Of a stretch of 64,000 nucleotides of DNA, positions 1 to 12,059 are shown piece after piece. The notes beneath the pieces are model-generated. The model was not told the DNA's origin. It ran no database searches and worked only from the letters and a program-made list of their open reading frames with translations. Each line of letters begins with the position of its first letter. Position 1 is the first letter of the stretch. Made by a program: the position numbers and the translations under genes. This DNA is from Sipunculus nudus (Eukaryota > Annelida > Sipuncula > Golfingiida > Sipunculidae): contig CM049313.1 of the NCBI GenBank assembly GCA_026874595.1, forward strand, positions 35,677,159 to 35,741,158, in the 5' to 3' direction.

Positions 1-399
1 ATTTATGAACATGCAAATGTAAAAAGTGCAAGTCCAATTTGTTTTAATTATCAGCTTGCTATTCAATGGGGTCAGCAGGGTAGGTAAACTGCAAAACCTA
101 AAAGAAAAGAAATGCAGAAAGCATCACTAAGAGTCTTGTAATCAAATAAAGCCATCCTAAATCCAGGTAAAGACCCACATATTATCAGAACAAACACTTG
201 CTGGTATATCTGATGATTTTTATAATAATATTCAGATATCTAGAAAACTAAGTTTATTGCTATGATTCCATGATATAAACTGCAAAATGTTCCCATCATT
301 TTATAAATCAGTAGCTAAACCTTAACACTTAACTCTCATAGTCTTAACGCCTGGCTTAAGCATTCCGGCAACAGTGTTTTTGTTATGCACTAATGATAT

Positions 400-1655
400 A
401 TCCTTATCACTCCATGAGCTGATAAAAAAGGGAGTCATATATCACAAGTGTCACTGACAATTATGGGCACATAGTGAGATGTACCAGTTGTGAGTGCCAT
501 GGTTATATATACAAGAAAACAAGAAAAATAGAGATGGTCTACAAAATAAGTTATTGTGAACATCCCTGACCTATGACCTTGGCCTTTTGCCCACATATCA
601 ACTGGATTCTTTCTAAATGATGGGTAACTACTTACCACTTACATCTGGCTGGGTGTAATTACTTGGCAACCAATGAGTGAATAACTTAGACCTGCAACCT
701 TTAACCTCCTGACCAGCTGACCTCAAAATCAATTAGTTATTTCTTCATGCAAAAAGACCCATAAATATGAAGTTTGAATCAAATTCAGTGATGCATAGAT
801 GTGGCATATGTGAAAGACTGAAGGTTTGGGTTGAACAGTTTCACTTGAAATATGTTCACAAGCATTTAGAACAATATTGTGACCTTGACCTTTGACCTTT
901 TGAACTCAACATCAATAGGCTTCTTCTCCTATTGGTAGGCAAGCCATATATGACAGATGGAAAGTATAGATTGAAAAGTTTGCCTTAAAATGACTCCACA
1001 CAAGAAGAGGGTGCTGTGAACTTCTCCTTTGACCTCAAAATCAACAGGTCTTTTCCCCTGTTGGCAGAGAAGCAATATCAGTGCTGAAAGGTTTGGAATG
1101 AAAGGTCTAGCTTGAAATGTGTCCACAACCTTCTCAAAGAAGTGGATCCTGTGACCCTGACCTTTGACCTTGTGACCTCAACATATATAGGATTCTTCTC
1201 CCACTTAGTAGGTGAGCTATATGTGAAAGATCAAAGAATTGGGATGAAAGGTTTGGCTTAAAATGCATCCTGAGGCTTTTTTCGAAGAAGTTGGTTCTGT
1301 GACCTTGACCTTTGACCTTTTGACCTCAAAATAATTATGGTTCTTCCCCTGTTGGTAGGTGAGCTGTATGTGAAAGATGGAAGGTTTGGGATGAAATTTT
1401 TGGCTAAAAGAATTATTTCTGGGGGGTGCAAACACACCCCATAACTTCGAGAATATAGGTCGCAGTGACCTAATTTCAGGTTTGTAAGGAGATCTTTTTA
1501 GAACTTCTAAGACCGCATAGGGTTCATGGCCCTAGCCCCTACGGTTACGATTTGTGCCCTGCTAACGGCCGGACGGCCGGCCGGACGGAAGGATGCCGGA
1601 CAAAGACCCATCGCTATAGCCCAGCATGACTGAAAGTCAGCTGAGCTAATAAAAA
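400..1655 (+). repeat. Pearl-like tandem-core element with TGACCT-rich cores and hairpin tail
   Basis: The stretch contains four to five diverged repeats of about 140-150 bp. Each carries a run of TGACCT motifs (near 566, 714, 880, 1023, 1151, 1301) followed by a conserved sequence of the type TTCTTCTCC..GTAGG..AGC.ATATGTGAAAGA. The cores end at about 1435. A flank follows that shares ACCTAATTTCAGG with the next element, then a CGGACGG-type microsatellite (about 1568-1590). The tail at 1612-1649 can fold into a hairpin (GACTGAAAGTC core) and ends GAGCTAA. This order of cores, (ACGG)-type microsatellite and hairpin tail matches the pearl elements of bivalves, now usually grouped with Helitron-related sequences. 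That assignment is from memory of the family; the repeats themselves are visible. The left boundary is uncertain. Confidence 0.6.
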
Positions 1656-3935
1656 CATTTAATGTTCAATATCCATGCAAAGAAGCATGGTGGTCTCTGG
1701 ATTAGTTGTTCAGATACTTCAGCTTTTGTATCAAATTTTCCATTATTCTGAGGGATACTTTGGAGTCCTATAGCTTGAACGATATGGGTAACAGAGACCT
1801 AATTTTAGGTTTCCATAGACACTTTTCATGGGCCTTCTTGCATGACAAGAATGAAGATTCTAGGTCCAGTTGTTACAATTTGTACCCTGTTGACAGATAA
1901 ACACATCTTTAAAGGTCTCAAAAATAGAGAAAATAATTCTTAAAAATTTGAAAAAAATAGAGGTGGCACACCTAGTCTGCTAAAACTGATGGAACATGTC
2001 ATGATCATTATGTATTCAAAAATCATGAGCATCAGTGTTGTAGTTATTGAGATACTGGAGTTTTTGTATCAAATTTTTCATTATTCTTGGGGGGGGGGGG
2101 GTATTTTGGAGCCATACAGCTTAATGGATATGGGTAACAGAGACCTAATTTCAGGTTTCCATGGAGATTTTTCATGGGTCTCCCTGTGTGTAAAGAATGA
2201 AGATTCTAGGTCCAGTTGTTATGATTTGTGCCATGTTAACAGATGTTCATATCTTTAAAGGTCTCAAAAATAGAGAAAAAAATTCGAAAAAAAGCCCGAA
2301 CAAATATATGTGCCTCCACCAGGCTCGGAAACTGATGAAAAACTCCATGATCAATATCCATACAAACAATTATGGTGATCTCTGCCTAAGTTGTTCAGAT
2401 ACTTCAGCTTTTGTATCAAATTTTCCATTATTCTGAGCTGTACTTTGGAGTGCCATAGCTCAAAGGATACGGGAACAGAGACCTAATTTCAGGTTTCCAT
2501 GGAGACTTTTCATAGGTCTTCCTGTGTTTCAAGAATTTTCATAGGTCTCCCTGTGTGTCAATAATAAGATTCTAGGTCCAATTTGAAGCCTTTTGACAGA
2601 TAACTACATCCTTAAAGGTCTCAAAAATAGAGAAAAAATTGGAAAAATTTGAAAAATACAGGTGGCGCCACCAGTCTGCAGAAACTGATGAAACATCTTA
2701 TGATCAATATGTATGCCAAAATTATGACTATCAGTCAAGTAGTTAATCAGATATTGAAGTTTTTGTATGAAATTTTTGACTATTCTGGGGGGGGGGGGTA
2801 CTTTGGGGCCCCATAGCTCGAAGGATATGGGTAACAGAGACCTAATTTCTGGTTTCCATGGAGACTTTTCATAGGCCTATCAGAATGTTAAGAATGAAGA
2901 TTCTAGGTCCAGTCTTTTGGATTTGTGCCTTGTTAACAGATGTCCACATTTTTAAAGGTCTCAAAAATAGAGAAAAAAAGACGTAAAAAAATAAAAAATA
3001 TGGAGGTGGCGCACCCAGGCTGCGGAAACTCATGAAACACTCCATGATCAATATCCATACAAACAATTATGGTGATCTCTGCATTAGTTGTTCAGATACT
3101 TCAGCTTTTGTATCAAATTTTCCATTATTCTAAGCTGTATTTTGGAGTGCCACAGCTCAAAGGATATGGGTAACAGAGACCTAATTTCAGGTTTCCATGG
3201 AGACTTTTCATGGGTCATCCTGTGTGTCAAGGATGAAGATTCTAGGTCCAGATGTTACAATTTGAACCCTGTTGACAGATAACTACATCCTTAAAGGTCT
3301 CAAAAATACAGAAAAAAATTGTAAAAATTTGAAAAAATACAGGTGGCGCCACCAGTCTGCAGAAACTGATGAAACATCTCATCTGAACTGTATTTTGGAG
3401 TGCCACAGCTCAAAGGATATGGGTAACAGAGACCTAATTTCTGGTTTCCATGGAGACTTTTCATAGGTCTCTCAGAATGTCAAGAATGAAGATTCTAGGT
3501 CCAGTCTTTACGATTTGTGCCCTGTTAACAGATGTCCACATTTTTAAAGGTCTCAAAAATAGAGAAAATAATTTGTAAAAAATCAAAAAATACACATGGT
3601 GCACCAAGTCTGCAGAAACTGATGGAACATCTCATGATCAATATGTATGCCAAAATTCATGACCATCAGTGATGTAGTTAATGAGATATTGAAGTTTTTG
3701 TATGAAATTTTTGACTATTCTGGGGGCCCATAGCTCGAAGGATACGGGTAACAGAGACCTAAATCCAGGTTTCCAAGGAGATTTTTCATGGACCTCTCTG
3801 GGTGTAAAGTAAGAAGATTCCATGTCCAGTGGTTACGATTTGTGCCTTGTTAACGGACAGACGGCGGGATGGCCGGACGGACAAAGAGTGATCGCTATAG
3901 CTCAGATGACTTACAGTCAGCTGAGCTAAAAATAA
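1656..3935 (+). repeat. Pearl-like element, ~340-bp cores (family A), with ACGG-type microsatellite and hairpin tail
   Basis: The phrase GGGTAACAGAGACCTAAT recurs with small changes at about 1786, 2132, 2471, 2831, 3167, 3420 and 3747, a spacing of roughly 250-360 bp. Each unit also has TTAAAGGTCTCAAAAATAGA, a palindrome GGTGGCGCCACC or a decayed form, and GATGAAACATCTCATGATCA. Two units carry poly-G tracts at the same place (2089-2101 and 2787-2798). The element ends with an ACGG/CCGG-rich microsatellite (about 3861-3882) and a hairpin tail at 3893-3933 (GATGACTTACAGTCAGCTGA inside it). Short open frames here follow the repeat period and are not genes. A reverse-strand relative lies at 52577-53800. 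Confidence 0.65.
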
Positions 3936-4017
3936 GCTGAATCCCACAAAATTTGATATGTGACGGAATATTGCATAAAATCTGGGAATGGTAGCTCCTG
4001 AAATTATGGATTAATGT

Positions 4018-5832
4018 ACAGATGACCAATGACCCCCGTACAAAAATAGGTCAATTCAGGTGGTGCCACCAATACCTGAATTTCATATATGACTCATGTG
4101 ACCAACACTGGCCAAAAATTTGGTGATGATAGCTCTGGCTGTTTCTGAGACTGTCATTTTAGTATGCTTTTTTGGACAGATGACAAAATTGAGGGAGATG
4201 GTATAAAAGATTATTTCTGTGAAATATTGAACAATTTGGCTTGAGTGTTTCAGAGGAGAAGATTTATTTTGGCTTTTTCTCTACAAAATTTAAGAAAATT
4301 TTCAGATGGCTAATTTTTTGCATTAAATTTCATGATGCTAGCTCCAATCATTTTCAAAATAGTATTGGTAAACGTACAGAAGACAAACGCCGCCACACCA
4401 TCACATTAGTTCACAGGTTCACTAAAAATTAATACAGATGCATATTGAATGCAAAATTGTAATACAGATACATCTCACTGATGGCAAAATCTTGAATTAA
4501 TTTGACTATGGATACCAATTATTTATAATCCATGTACAGCCGCCTTTATATACCCACAGAGAGCTGTATAGCTGTGATTGTAAACAATGTGCCTGGCATG
4601 AGGAATTTCTAAAAATCATAAATCTAAATTTTTTAAAAGCTTTTAAAAAACATTCTTGTCAATATTAACCATAGATAACCTGAAATCTAAATGTCTAGAG
4701 GCATGATGTTATAAATGCTGATAAACTGGTGCCAGTCTAGATGTATCTAGATGTATCTGTGTATCTGCTTCACACAGCTAGCATATATGGTAAAATGACT
4801 CAATTGAACCTTTATAATTCAGCCAAAATTCATTCTTTGGAACCATAAAAGACAACTATTATAAGAATTATTCAGGGGATTATTCTTGTAAAATATTAAA
4901 CAAATTGGCCTCAGTAGGGTCAGTCGAAAAAAAATTTTACAGGTTTATAACTCATATGGGAAAATACAGCAAAATGGCTAAGTTAAGCTTCCCATAACTC
5001 AGCCAAAAATCACTAAACCAAAACCATTTGAACAAACTTGAATTATCAACATCTAAGGATAATTAATGTGTGAGATTTAAGAATTTGGCCCAGTGGTTTT
5101 TGAGGAGAAGATCTTTGTAGCCACTGAGCTAAAATGGGCTGTTACAGTATATGACTAAATTCAGCTTCCCATAACTCAGCCAAAAGTCACTGAACTTAGA
5201 CCATTTGAACAAATTTCAGAAAGCACTACCCTAGGATCATTTCTGTGTGATATTAAACTATTTGGCCATATGGTTTCAGAGAAGAAGTTTTTTGTAGCTG
5301 TAAGTATGATACAGGTACTGATGACCCCCGTACAAAAAAGGTCGATGCAGGTGGCACCACCAATACCTCAATTTCAGATATGTCTCATGTGAACAACATT
5401 GGCATAAAATTTGGTGATGATAGCTCCAGCCTTTTCTGAGATTGTAATTTTAGTATGCTTTTATGGACAGATGACTAAGTTCAACTTCCTGTAACTTGGC
5501 CAAAAATCACCGAACTTAAACCATTCGAACAAACTTGAGAAAGATTATTCCAGGAATCATTTCTGTGAAATATTGGACAATTTGGCTGAAAAGTTTTGGA
5601 GAAGAAGATTTTTAAAGCTTTTATAGCTTTTTCCCTAAAAAATCTAAGAAAATGCAGTTAGCCAAAAAATAAGCAAAATCTGATATAGTTTTTTAGATGA
5701 CTAATTTTTTGCATAAAATTTCGTGATGCTACCTCTTGCCGTTTTCAAGATAGTATGGGTTAACGTACAGATGATGGACGACGGCCGACGGACGACGGCA
5801 CACCATCGCATAAGCTCACAGGTTCGCTAAAA
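4018..5832 (+). repeat. Interspersed repeat family C, copies at 4018-4430 and 4436-5832
   Basis: A 3' module starting GATGACC.ATGACCCCCGTAC and ending in a GACG-rich stretch followed by CTCACAGGTTCGCTAAAAA occurs at 4018-4430 and again at 5316-5832. Between them, 4436-5315 contains the longer 5' part: TGAATGCAAAATTGTAATAC, CTTCCCATAACTCAGCCAAA and CCATTTGAACAAA, each repeated several times. The same order recurs at 9000-9788 and 14800-16192. Decayed forms of the GGTGGCGCCACC palindrome (GGTGGTGCCACC near 4060, GGTGGCACCACC near 5350) sit inside. No coding potential was recognised; it looks like a non-autonomous element with internal core repeats. Confidence 0.6.
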
Positions 5833-7780
5833 AGGTAGATTAAGTACTCACATGGATGGCAAGAACTCAGATACTGCCCAAACAATAGTTTTGGGCAAAG
5901 CAGGTTCATTAATTTAAATCTGTTACAAATTGTTCTATACAATCTAATGAGCATAAGATTTATTTTGCCGGCAGTCCACAATGTTAGGACAGCACAAATG
6001 TAAGGTGTTAAATTTACTTGGGAGGCAATACACTGACATAAACCATTTATGCTTGCAGAATGATCCTGTTACTACTTTGAAATTAGGTCTAAAGTGTTTT
6101 ATAATTTTCATATGGAACTTGCCAAAACTGGCTTTATCAATATGCATCCAAAACATTTTGAAACAACCTCCAGAGCAAGACTATGATTATTTTGCCTAGG
6201 GCAGAAGGATATTTTGCCTGCCATGAGAATACTTGATAAGCATCCAAAACTGTCTGGATTGAAACTGTGTTGGATTTCCAATGTGAAAGAGCTATATATT
6301 AACTAGAATCATTTAAAATAGTTTCAGGTATGAACATCAGGTGGCATTGATAAGCAACCGAGGTATTACCATAAATTATAATAAACATGATATTAAACTA
6401 ATCCAACTTGTTTAATCTCAGAAGATGATTCTAAACAAGGTTTACTTCTGTAAGATTTTAACACTGCTATATCAAGCTGAGACTATCCAAACTTGAGAGG
6501 GATCACAGACATACAAGTGTCCCTTATACTTGATCCTAGTGTAGGTGTGACCTTAAAAGAACAATCGTATTTACCGATATGGAGACTCTGAACCATGCAC
6601 ATTATTGTGATCAAAACAGGTTGTATTGATAACACTGTCCAGGGAAGAGACCTAAGATAACATTTTGTCAGTTATTGGGTGTGAGTAAGTCATATAAGAT
6701 AAACTTTAACCTATTGACTGATTATGAGCTTGTATTGTTTACATACCTCTTAACTACTACTTTATGGCATACTCAGACAGCTCCTTTTCACCTGAGATTA
6801 ATTACTGATAGTTCACAGGTGGGTACCTGGACTTAAGATAAACAGTTTCCAAAATAAATATACAAATGCCTGCCTTGATACCACAAGATGTAAACCTGAC
6901 ATAATCAAACTAACTATTTCAAGGGCATCTGTTGACAAAGCACTCTGACTGAACAACACAGCAGTAACTCATTGTATAACCTAGATCTGACCCTTAACTA
7001 AGGAAAAGACTATATTCTTTGCCCAGAGTATGTGGATATATGGGGCACATGAAATATATCTGTTAAGGTTTTGTAAGTTGCAGATTATAAATGAAATCTT
7101 TCAAGAGCATTCAAATATGCATTTTTTGTCTCATTGCCAAGACTGGACCTTTTAAACTGATATAATATCAAGATTGTCCGGATAAAGTGTAACCAGGGTC
7201 AGAGACATATTACCAAAAAAGTATCAAGTATTATCCAGAAAATTTTTTCCTAAGCAGCATGGTCTAAGACCCCTCCTGACTTTAACTGTAATACACGCAC
7301 CTAAGAATTTGCCATGATCTGCTGGTAAGCTGGATCGGTCTGACAAATTACCTGTTTATTGAAGGGAACGACAATCACTCTCTGGTGTTTATGAAATTAG
7401 ATATTTTGTTTTTTGAATAGTCATAGCAACAGAAGGACTGTTTCAGACTTCTAAAGAACTGCGGCCATATTCTGATGTGTATTTCCCGGATTAGTGTAGA
7501 GCATGATGCACAACAGTGGTGGTCCTTCTGGATGATTCTCTTTGACTGACCTAAAATCAATGTTATGCATGGTTGGCAATGAATGTGCCAGACAGTTTGG
7601 TGGGCTGTTCAGTTCAACAGCTCAATGTAACCTACTAAATTACCTAGTTTCAGGGTCACACAGATCACGTGTGCTGTGCCAAATTTTCCAGGACAGCGAA
7701 AGACCATAATTGGTTCTGTGATAGCATTGTCAATCCAATACAATTCACATATTATTCAATCCTAGCAGTACTTGGCAGAA
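5833..7780. other. No gene or repeat recognised
   Basis: AT-rich sequence with only short open frames that lack splice context. I see no RNA gene, microsatellite or clear repeat. Position suggests it lies downstream of the proposed minus-strand gene or in one of its unseen 3' introns. Confidence 0.4.
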
Positions 7781-7789
7781 GTTTCGGAG

Positions 7790-9790
7790 ACAAAAAAAAG
7801 GCCTACAGGCCTAATGCGAACCTGTGCATTGCAAAATATACAAAGTACAATGCTTCAATGCTGGACCATTACTTTTCATGTATATGAACAATGCAATTAC
7901 TAAATATTTTGAATAAGAAACAATTACACAAACATCACTGCTGAAATTCTGGCATGGGTGCACACAACACAAAAATGATTGTAGCTGGCACCACCAGTCT
8001 TGTATACAATGAAACTATCAGAGATATACAAATATGCCAATTTTCAGACTGATATATCAAACCCCTCCTGAGAAATAAGCAGGGACACAAACTGTGCAAA
8101 AATTATTGTAGGTGGCATCACCAGTCTTGTATATGACAAAGCTATTCGATATGTATAAAAATGCCAAATTTCAGGTTGATATATCAAATTCCTCTGTAGA
8201 AATAAGCAGGCACATACACTGTGCAAAAGTCAATGTACGTGGCACCACCTGTCTTGTAAATAAGAATACCATCATAGACGCAGACAGGTCAAAATATCAG
8301 TCCAATACATCAAACTTCCCCAGAGTTTGATGCACTGGGCTGACAAGGCTTAGGTGAGTAAGGCAGTTGCCACCTGTCTTGTAAATAAGAATACCATCAT
8401 AGACGCAGACAGGTCAAAATATCAGTCCAATACATCAAACTTCCCCAGAGTTTGATGCACTGGGCTGACAAGGCTTAGGTGAGTAAGGCAGTTGCCCCCG
8501 AGTGACCTGTGACAAATTGCTGCCTCAAGCTACTGCACTGAGTGAACTCTTGACCTGCACCTGGCTGGACTTGAGTGAACTTTTGACCTGTACCTGGCTG
8601 CACTGAGTGAACTCTTGACCTGTTGCATAATCTGACACAGTTGGCAGTCTGCCAAAGGCTATAAATATATTCAGGCTTAACTATGGTGCCAAATATGATG
8701 CAGTGAGCAGTCTGCCAAAGCTATAAATAGAATGCAGCTACTGCACTGAGTGAACTCTTGACCTATACCTGGCTGCACTTCTTCCAATCCTGGCACTGTG
8801 CCAAAACTATTTATAGAGCTGACATCATCTTGGCTAATGGCCAACATCAAGGCACTGGCAATCTGCCAATGGTAATACAAGTGCTACTATCTATTCACAA
8901 AAGTGGTCCCTACTTGAAATATCTTTGAAATTTATTTTCCAAATACAAAATGCTTTTCAGCTGACTTTTTATAAAAAAAGAAATCAGGAAAATATGTAAA
9001 ATTATTATGGATGCATACTGAATGCAAAATTAAAATACAGATATATCTCATTGATGGCAAATTCTTGAATTAACTTGCGGAGGGATACCAATAATTTATA
9101 ATCCATGTACAGTTGTCTGTATATAGCCACAGAGAGCTTAATATCCATGATTGTAACATTGCCTGGTATGATGAATAACTTAAATCATAAATCTAAATTT
9201 TTTAAAAGCTTTAAAAAAAAAATTTCTTGTCAATATTAACCAAAGATAACCTGAAATCTAAATGTCTAGTGGCATGATGTGATAGATGCTGATAAACTGG
9301 TGCTAGGCTAGATGTAACAGCATTACACAGCTAACATATATGGTAAAATGACTCAATTCAATCTCCATAGCCAAAAATCATTCATGTGGAACCAATAATG
9401 ACAATTATTATTAAGAATTATTGTAGGAATTATTCTTGTAAAATATTTAATAAACTAGCTTCAGTGGCATCAGTCGAAAAACATTTCGCAGGTTTATTAC
9501 TCACATAGGACGATACAGCTAAATGGCTAAGTTCAGCTTCCCGTAACTCTGCCAAAAAGAACTGAACCAAAACCATTTGAACAAACTTGAATTATCAACA
9601 TCTAAGGATAATTAATGTGTCAGATTTAAGAATTTGGCCCAGTGGTTTTTGAGAAGAAGATCTTTATAGCCACTGAGCTAAAATGGGCTGTTATGGCATA
9701 TGACTAAATTCAGCTTCCCAAAACTTAGCCAAAAGTCACTGAAAAGAGACCATTTGAACAAACTTCAGAAAGCACTACCCTAGGATCACT
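7790..9790 (+). repeat. Composite repeat block, copy 1 of a ~2-kb direct duplication
   Basis: Starting at GGCCTACAGGCCTAATGCGA (near 7799), the order of sequence is the same as in 13740-15560. First come three units of about 130 bp with TGTGCAAAA..TATTGTAGGTGGC..CACCAGTCTTGTA. Then a segment repeats CTGCACTGAGTGAACTCTTG. Then GCCAAAGCTATAAATAGA. Last is the family C 5' part ending near 9788. Compared with the second copy it is truncated on the right, where unrelated sequence begins after CTACCCTAGGATCA. It is non-coding. Confidence 0.65.
8246..8495 (+). repeat. Perfect 125-bp tandem duplication
   Basis: Bases 8246-8370 and 8371-8495 appear identical, each beginning CACCTGTCTTGTAAATAAGA and ending AGTAAGGCAGTTGC. 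The homologous block near 14.2 kb has only one such unit. Identity between the two units in an otherwise decayed repeat indicates a recent duplication or an assembly artefact. Confidence 0.85.
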
Positions 9791-10451
9791 GTTTACACTT
9801 CTTTCGTAAGTTTTGGACTCTTGCCATTTCATACTTATGCACATTTCCCCTTGATTTCTCCCAAAAAAGTTTAAATTTACTTAGTTTTATCCCCTTTTCC
9901 TGCAATGATAAGATAAACTAAGTTATATTTAATTCTTCGTTCATGTGCTTCAACAAATAAAGTCAGCTGTTGTGAGCTAGGACTTCTCCATGATCCTGAG
10001 ACCAGGAACAATTTTTCTCTGTCCTTCCACCTTAAAACCTGAACCATCTTGGACCGTCTTATATATGGGTCTGGCTTATACCTGATACTTTGCAGCATTA
10101 GTAAACTTTAACTGAAGTGAAAATTAGTAACGGTGGCAAAGACCTAAATCATAACGGCCTAATACATATAAATTGCATCACTCCAATTATAATGTTATTT
10201 TATATGGATTTTATTGTTTTTTGCTAAATAACACCTTTCAGAATCTGACAGGAAACATTGCATACACATGTATATATCCTTTTTTAACCATACTTTTTTT
10301 TACATCAACATCAATGCAACCAAGCTGTATCCTTTTGTACTGACCTTGGCTCCACTTCTTTGAAAGTTCAATCTTGAATATGCATATTGAAAATATGTAA
10401 ATAAGATTTTATAAAAAGGAGAAAAATTATTACCTGGGTTTTTTCCCTTAC
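9791..10451. other. No gene recognised; intergenic or intron of the proposed minus-strand gene
   Basis: AT-rich sequence. A reverse-strand open frame at 9877-10098 has no supporting splice sites. I see no repeat family beyond the end of the block at 9790. Confidence 0.3.
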
Positions 10452-10567
10452 CTTTAATATCAGCTGCATTCGCATATTTTTTTCTGTATAGTATTCTGAG
10501 GAGCGAACGGTGGCCCCTGAGACATCCTCTATGGTGTCATGTGAGTCAAGGCTGTTATCCATGGTCA
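10452..10567 (-). CDS. Coding exon of an unidentified minus-strand gene (most 3' exon found)
   Basis: On the minus strand a pyrimidine-rich acceptor (TTGTGCCTTGCAG) precedes 116 bases that are open in one frame and end at a good donor (AAG/GTAAGGG). With two bases completing a codon from the previous exon, it reads 38 codons: T, then MDNSLDSHDTIEDVSGATVR, SSEYYTEKNMRMQLILK. The composition is acidic and then amphipathic, with normal codon use and no repeat similarity. The internal ATG has an excellent Kozak context (ACCATGG), so translation could begin here, with upstream exons being 5' UTR. Otherwise it continues the frame of the exon at 17553-17607, whose one leftover base fits. It ends in phase 0, and later exons were not found in 1-10451. 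I do not recognise the protein family. Confidence 0.6.
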
Positions 10568-10734
10568 CTGCAAGGCACAAATGGCCAAACCAAGTTGACT
10601 TGTGCTTTAAATAAAAGCTTTTTATCAAGGCAATAATTTTCTTTAATAATTTCAGTCTGTCATATGTCATGTATAACCTGCTAATGATAACACAACATGC
10701 AGCTGAAAGAAAAGTTCTGCAACTTCAATAAAGA

Positions 10735-10785
10735 ACTAGAAAAACAAGGCACCCATGGGTCATTGTGCTCAGCTGAAGCTGACCT
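10735..10785 (+). repeat. Short repeat terminus ACCCATGGGTC..GCTCAGCTGA (family E)
   Basis: An A-rich tract is followed by ACAAGGCACCCATGGGTCAT and GCTCAGCTGA. The same block occurs at 19131-19165 and 26640-26685, and in reverse at 24586-24610. It is probably the end of an interspersed element; its other end was not located. Confidence 0.5.
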
Positions 10786-11389
10786 TAAAGGTAAAAATCC
10801 AAGGTAATAACATATGGAGATAAAAGTCTGAGAGGAAAAGGTAATATTGGAAACTGTTGGTTGATATCATATGACTGGTGTGAATTGATGGGTAAGGGAC
10901 TGTTGCAAATAATATTTTTTTATCTGACTATGTGTTTTCTGATGTTGAAACTGAAGCATGTGAGCAGTTTGTAAACATAACATCTATTCTATTACTATGA
11001 CCATCATAAGCTCTTGGATAAGTTGTTGACAGTTCAGCTAATGACGCATATATTCAATTTTTAATATAATTTTTTTTTCAAAATTATCACTCCACTCAAA
11101 TTAATGTCTGATTTCAATGAACAGTAAGGGTTACATTCAGGATAGTGTTCAGATAATTTACTGGTTTGTTTGAGGTAGGCTGTAATGCTAGTGACTGCTG
11201 CAAGACTTAGCTTCGATCCTTGATTTGTGCATCTAGTTGGAAGCTTGGATGCCCGGAACTTAGTGTCCCAAAGAGATTTCAGCATCACAGATGCTTAACT
11301 CCCCCCTCCCCCCATTCTTGAAAGCCCTGCATTCCCCAAACAATAAATCAACAAGAGCTTAGCAAACATGCATTATACAACCATCTTAT

Positions 11390-11870
11390 GTCTTATGACC
11401 TCATTAAATATGCCTGAAATCTGCTGAGGAGTTTAACTGAGGTGAGAAACTCTATTGGTGAATATGTATAATGAGTTTTATGAAAATCCAAAGGATCTTT
11501 GGTGAGTCACCAAGGTGCCTCCAAAGTGCAGTGACCTCTGACCTCATTAAATATGCATGGATTATGCTGGAAAATAAACTTAGGCAAGACATTTTATTGA
11601 TTAACACAATTTCTGATGATTTTATCAAAATCCTTCATATTCTTCATAAGTTATTGCAGTGACAGTGACCCCTGACCTTATTAAATATGCACGGATTTTG
11701 TCTATGGCCTCATATGCCACCATGGGCATGAATAGGATAGGTAGGTAGGTAGGATTTTGTCTATAATCAAACTAAGGCAAGATAATCTGTTGGTAAGTAG
11801 TTATGGTGAGTTTGATAAAATTCATCAAAGCCCCAGCAAGTTATCATGGAGACACTAAATGTTAATGAAC
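11390..11870 (+). repeat. Tandem ~140-bp cores with TGACCTCATTAAATATGC
   Basis: GACCTCATTAAATATGC or close variants occur at about 11398, 11539 and 11675, each followed by related sequence containing TTTGATGA/TTTTATCAAAAT and preceded by GCAGTGACCTCTGACC-like text. A small TAGG microsatellite (about 11739-11753) interrupts the third unit. It resembles the tandem-core elements elsewhere in the window but lacks a recognisable hairpin tail. No gene is supported here. Confidence 0.5.
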
Positions 11871-12059
11871 AGATGGACAGTGGATATACCATAAAACTCC
11901 CATCATATGACGGAGAGCAGTAAGTTGCTTTATGTGGCAGCGAACTCTGATAGAAAAGCATGTTGCTCAATTTTTTGCTGACCGTAGCATTCAGCAATGG
12001 ATAGGTGGGAGTGTGTGGCACATAATTACATAATGTCACCAACCATTCCTTAACATTTC

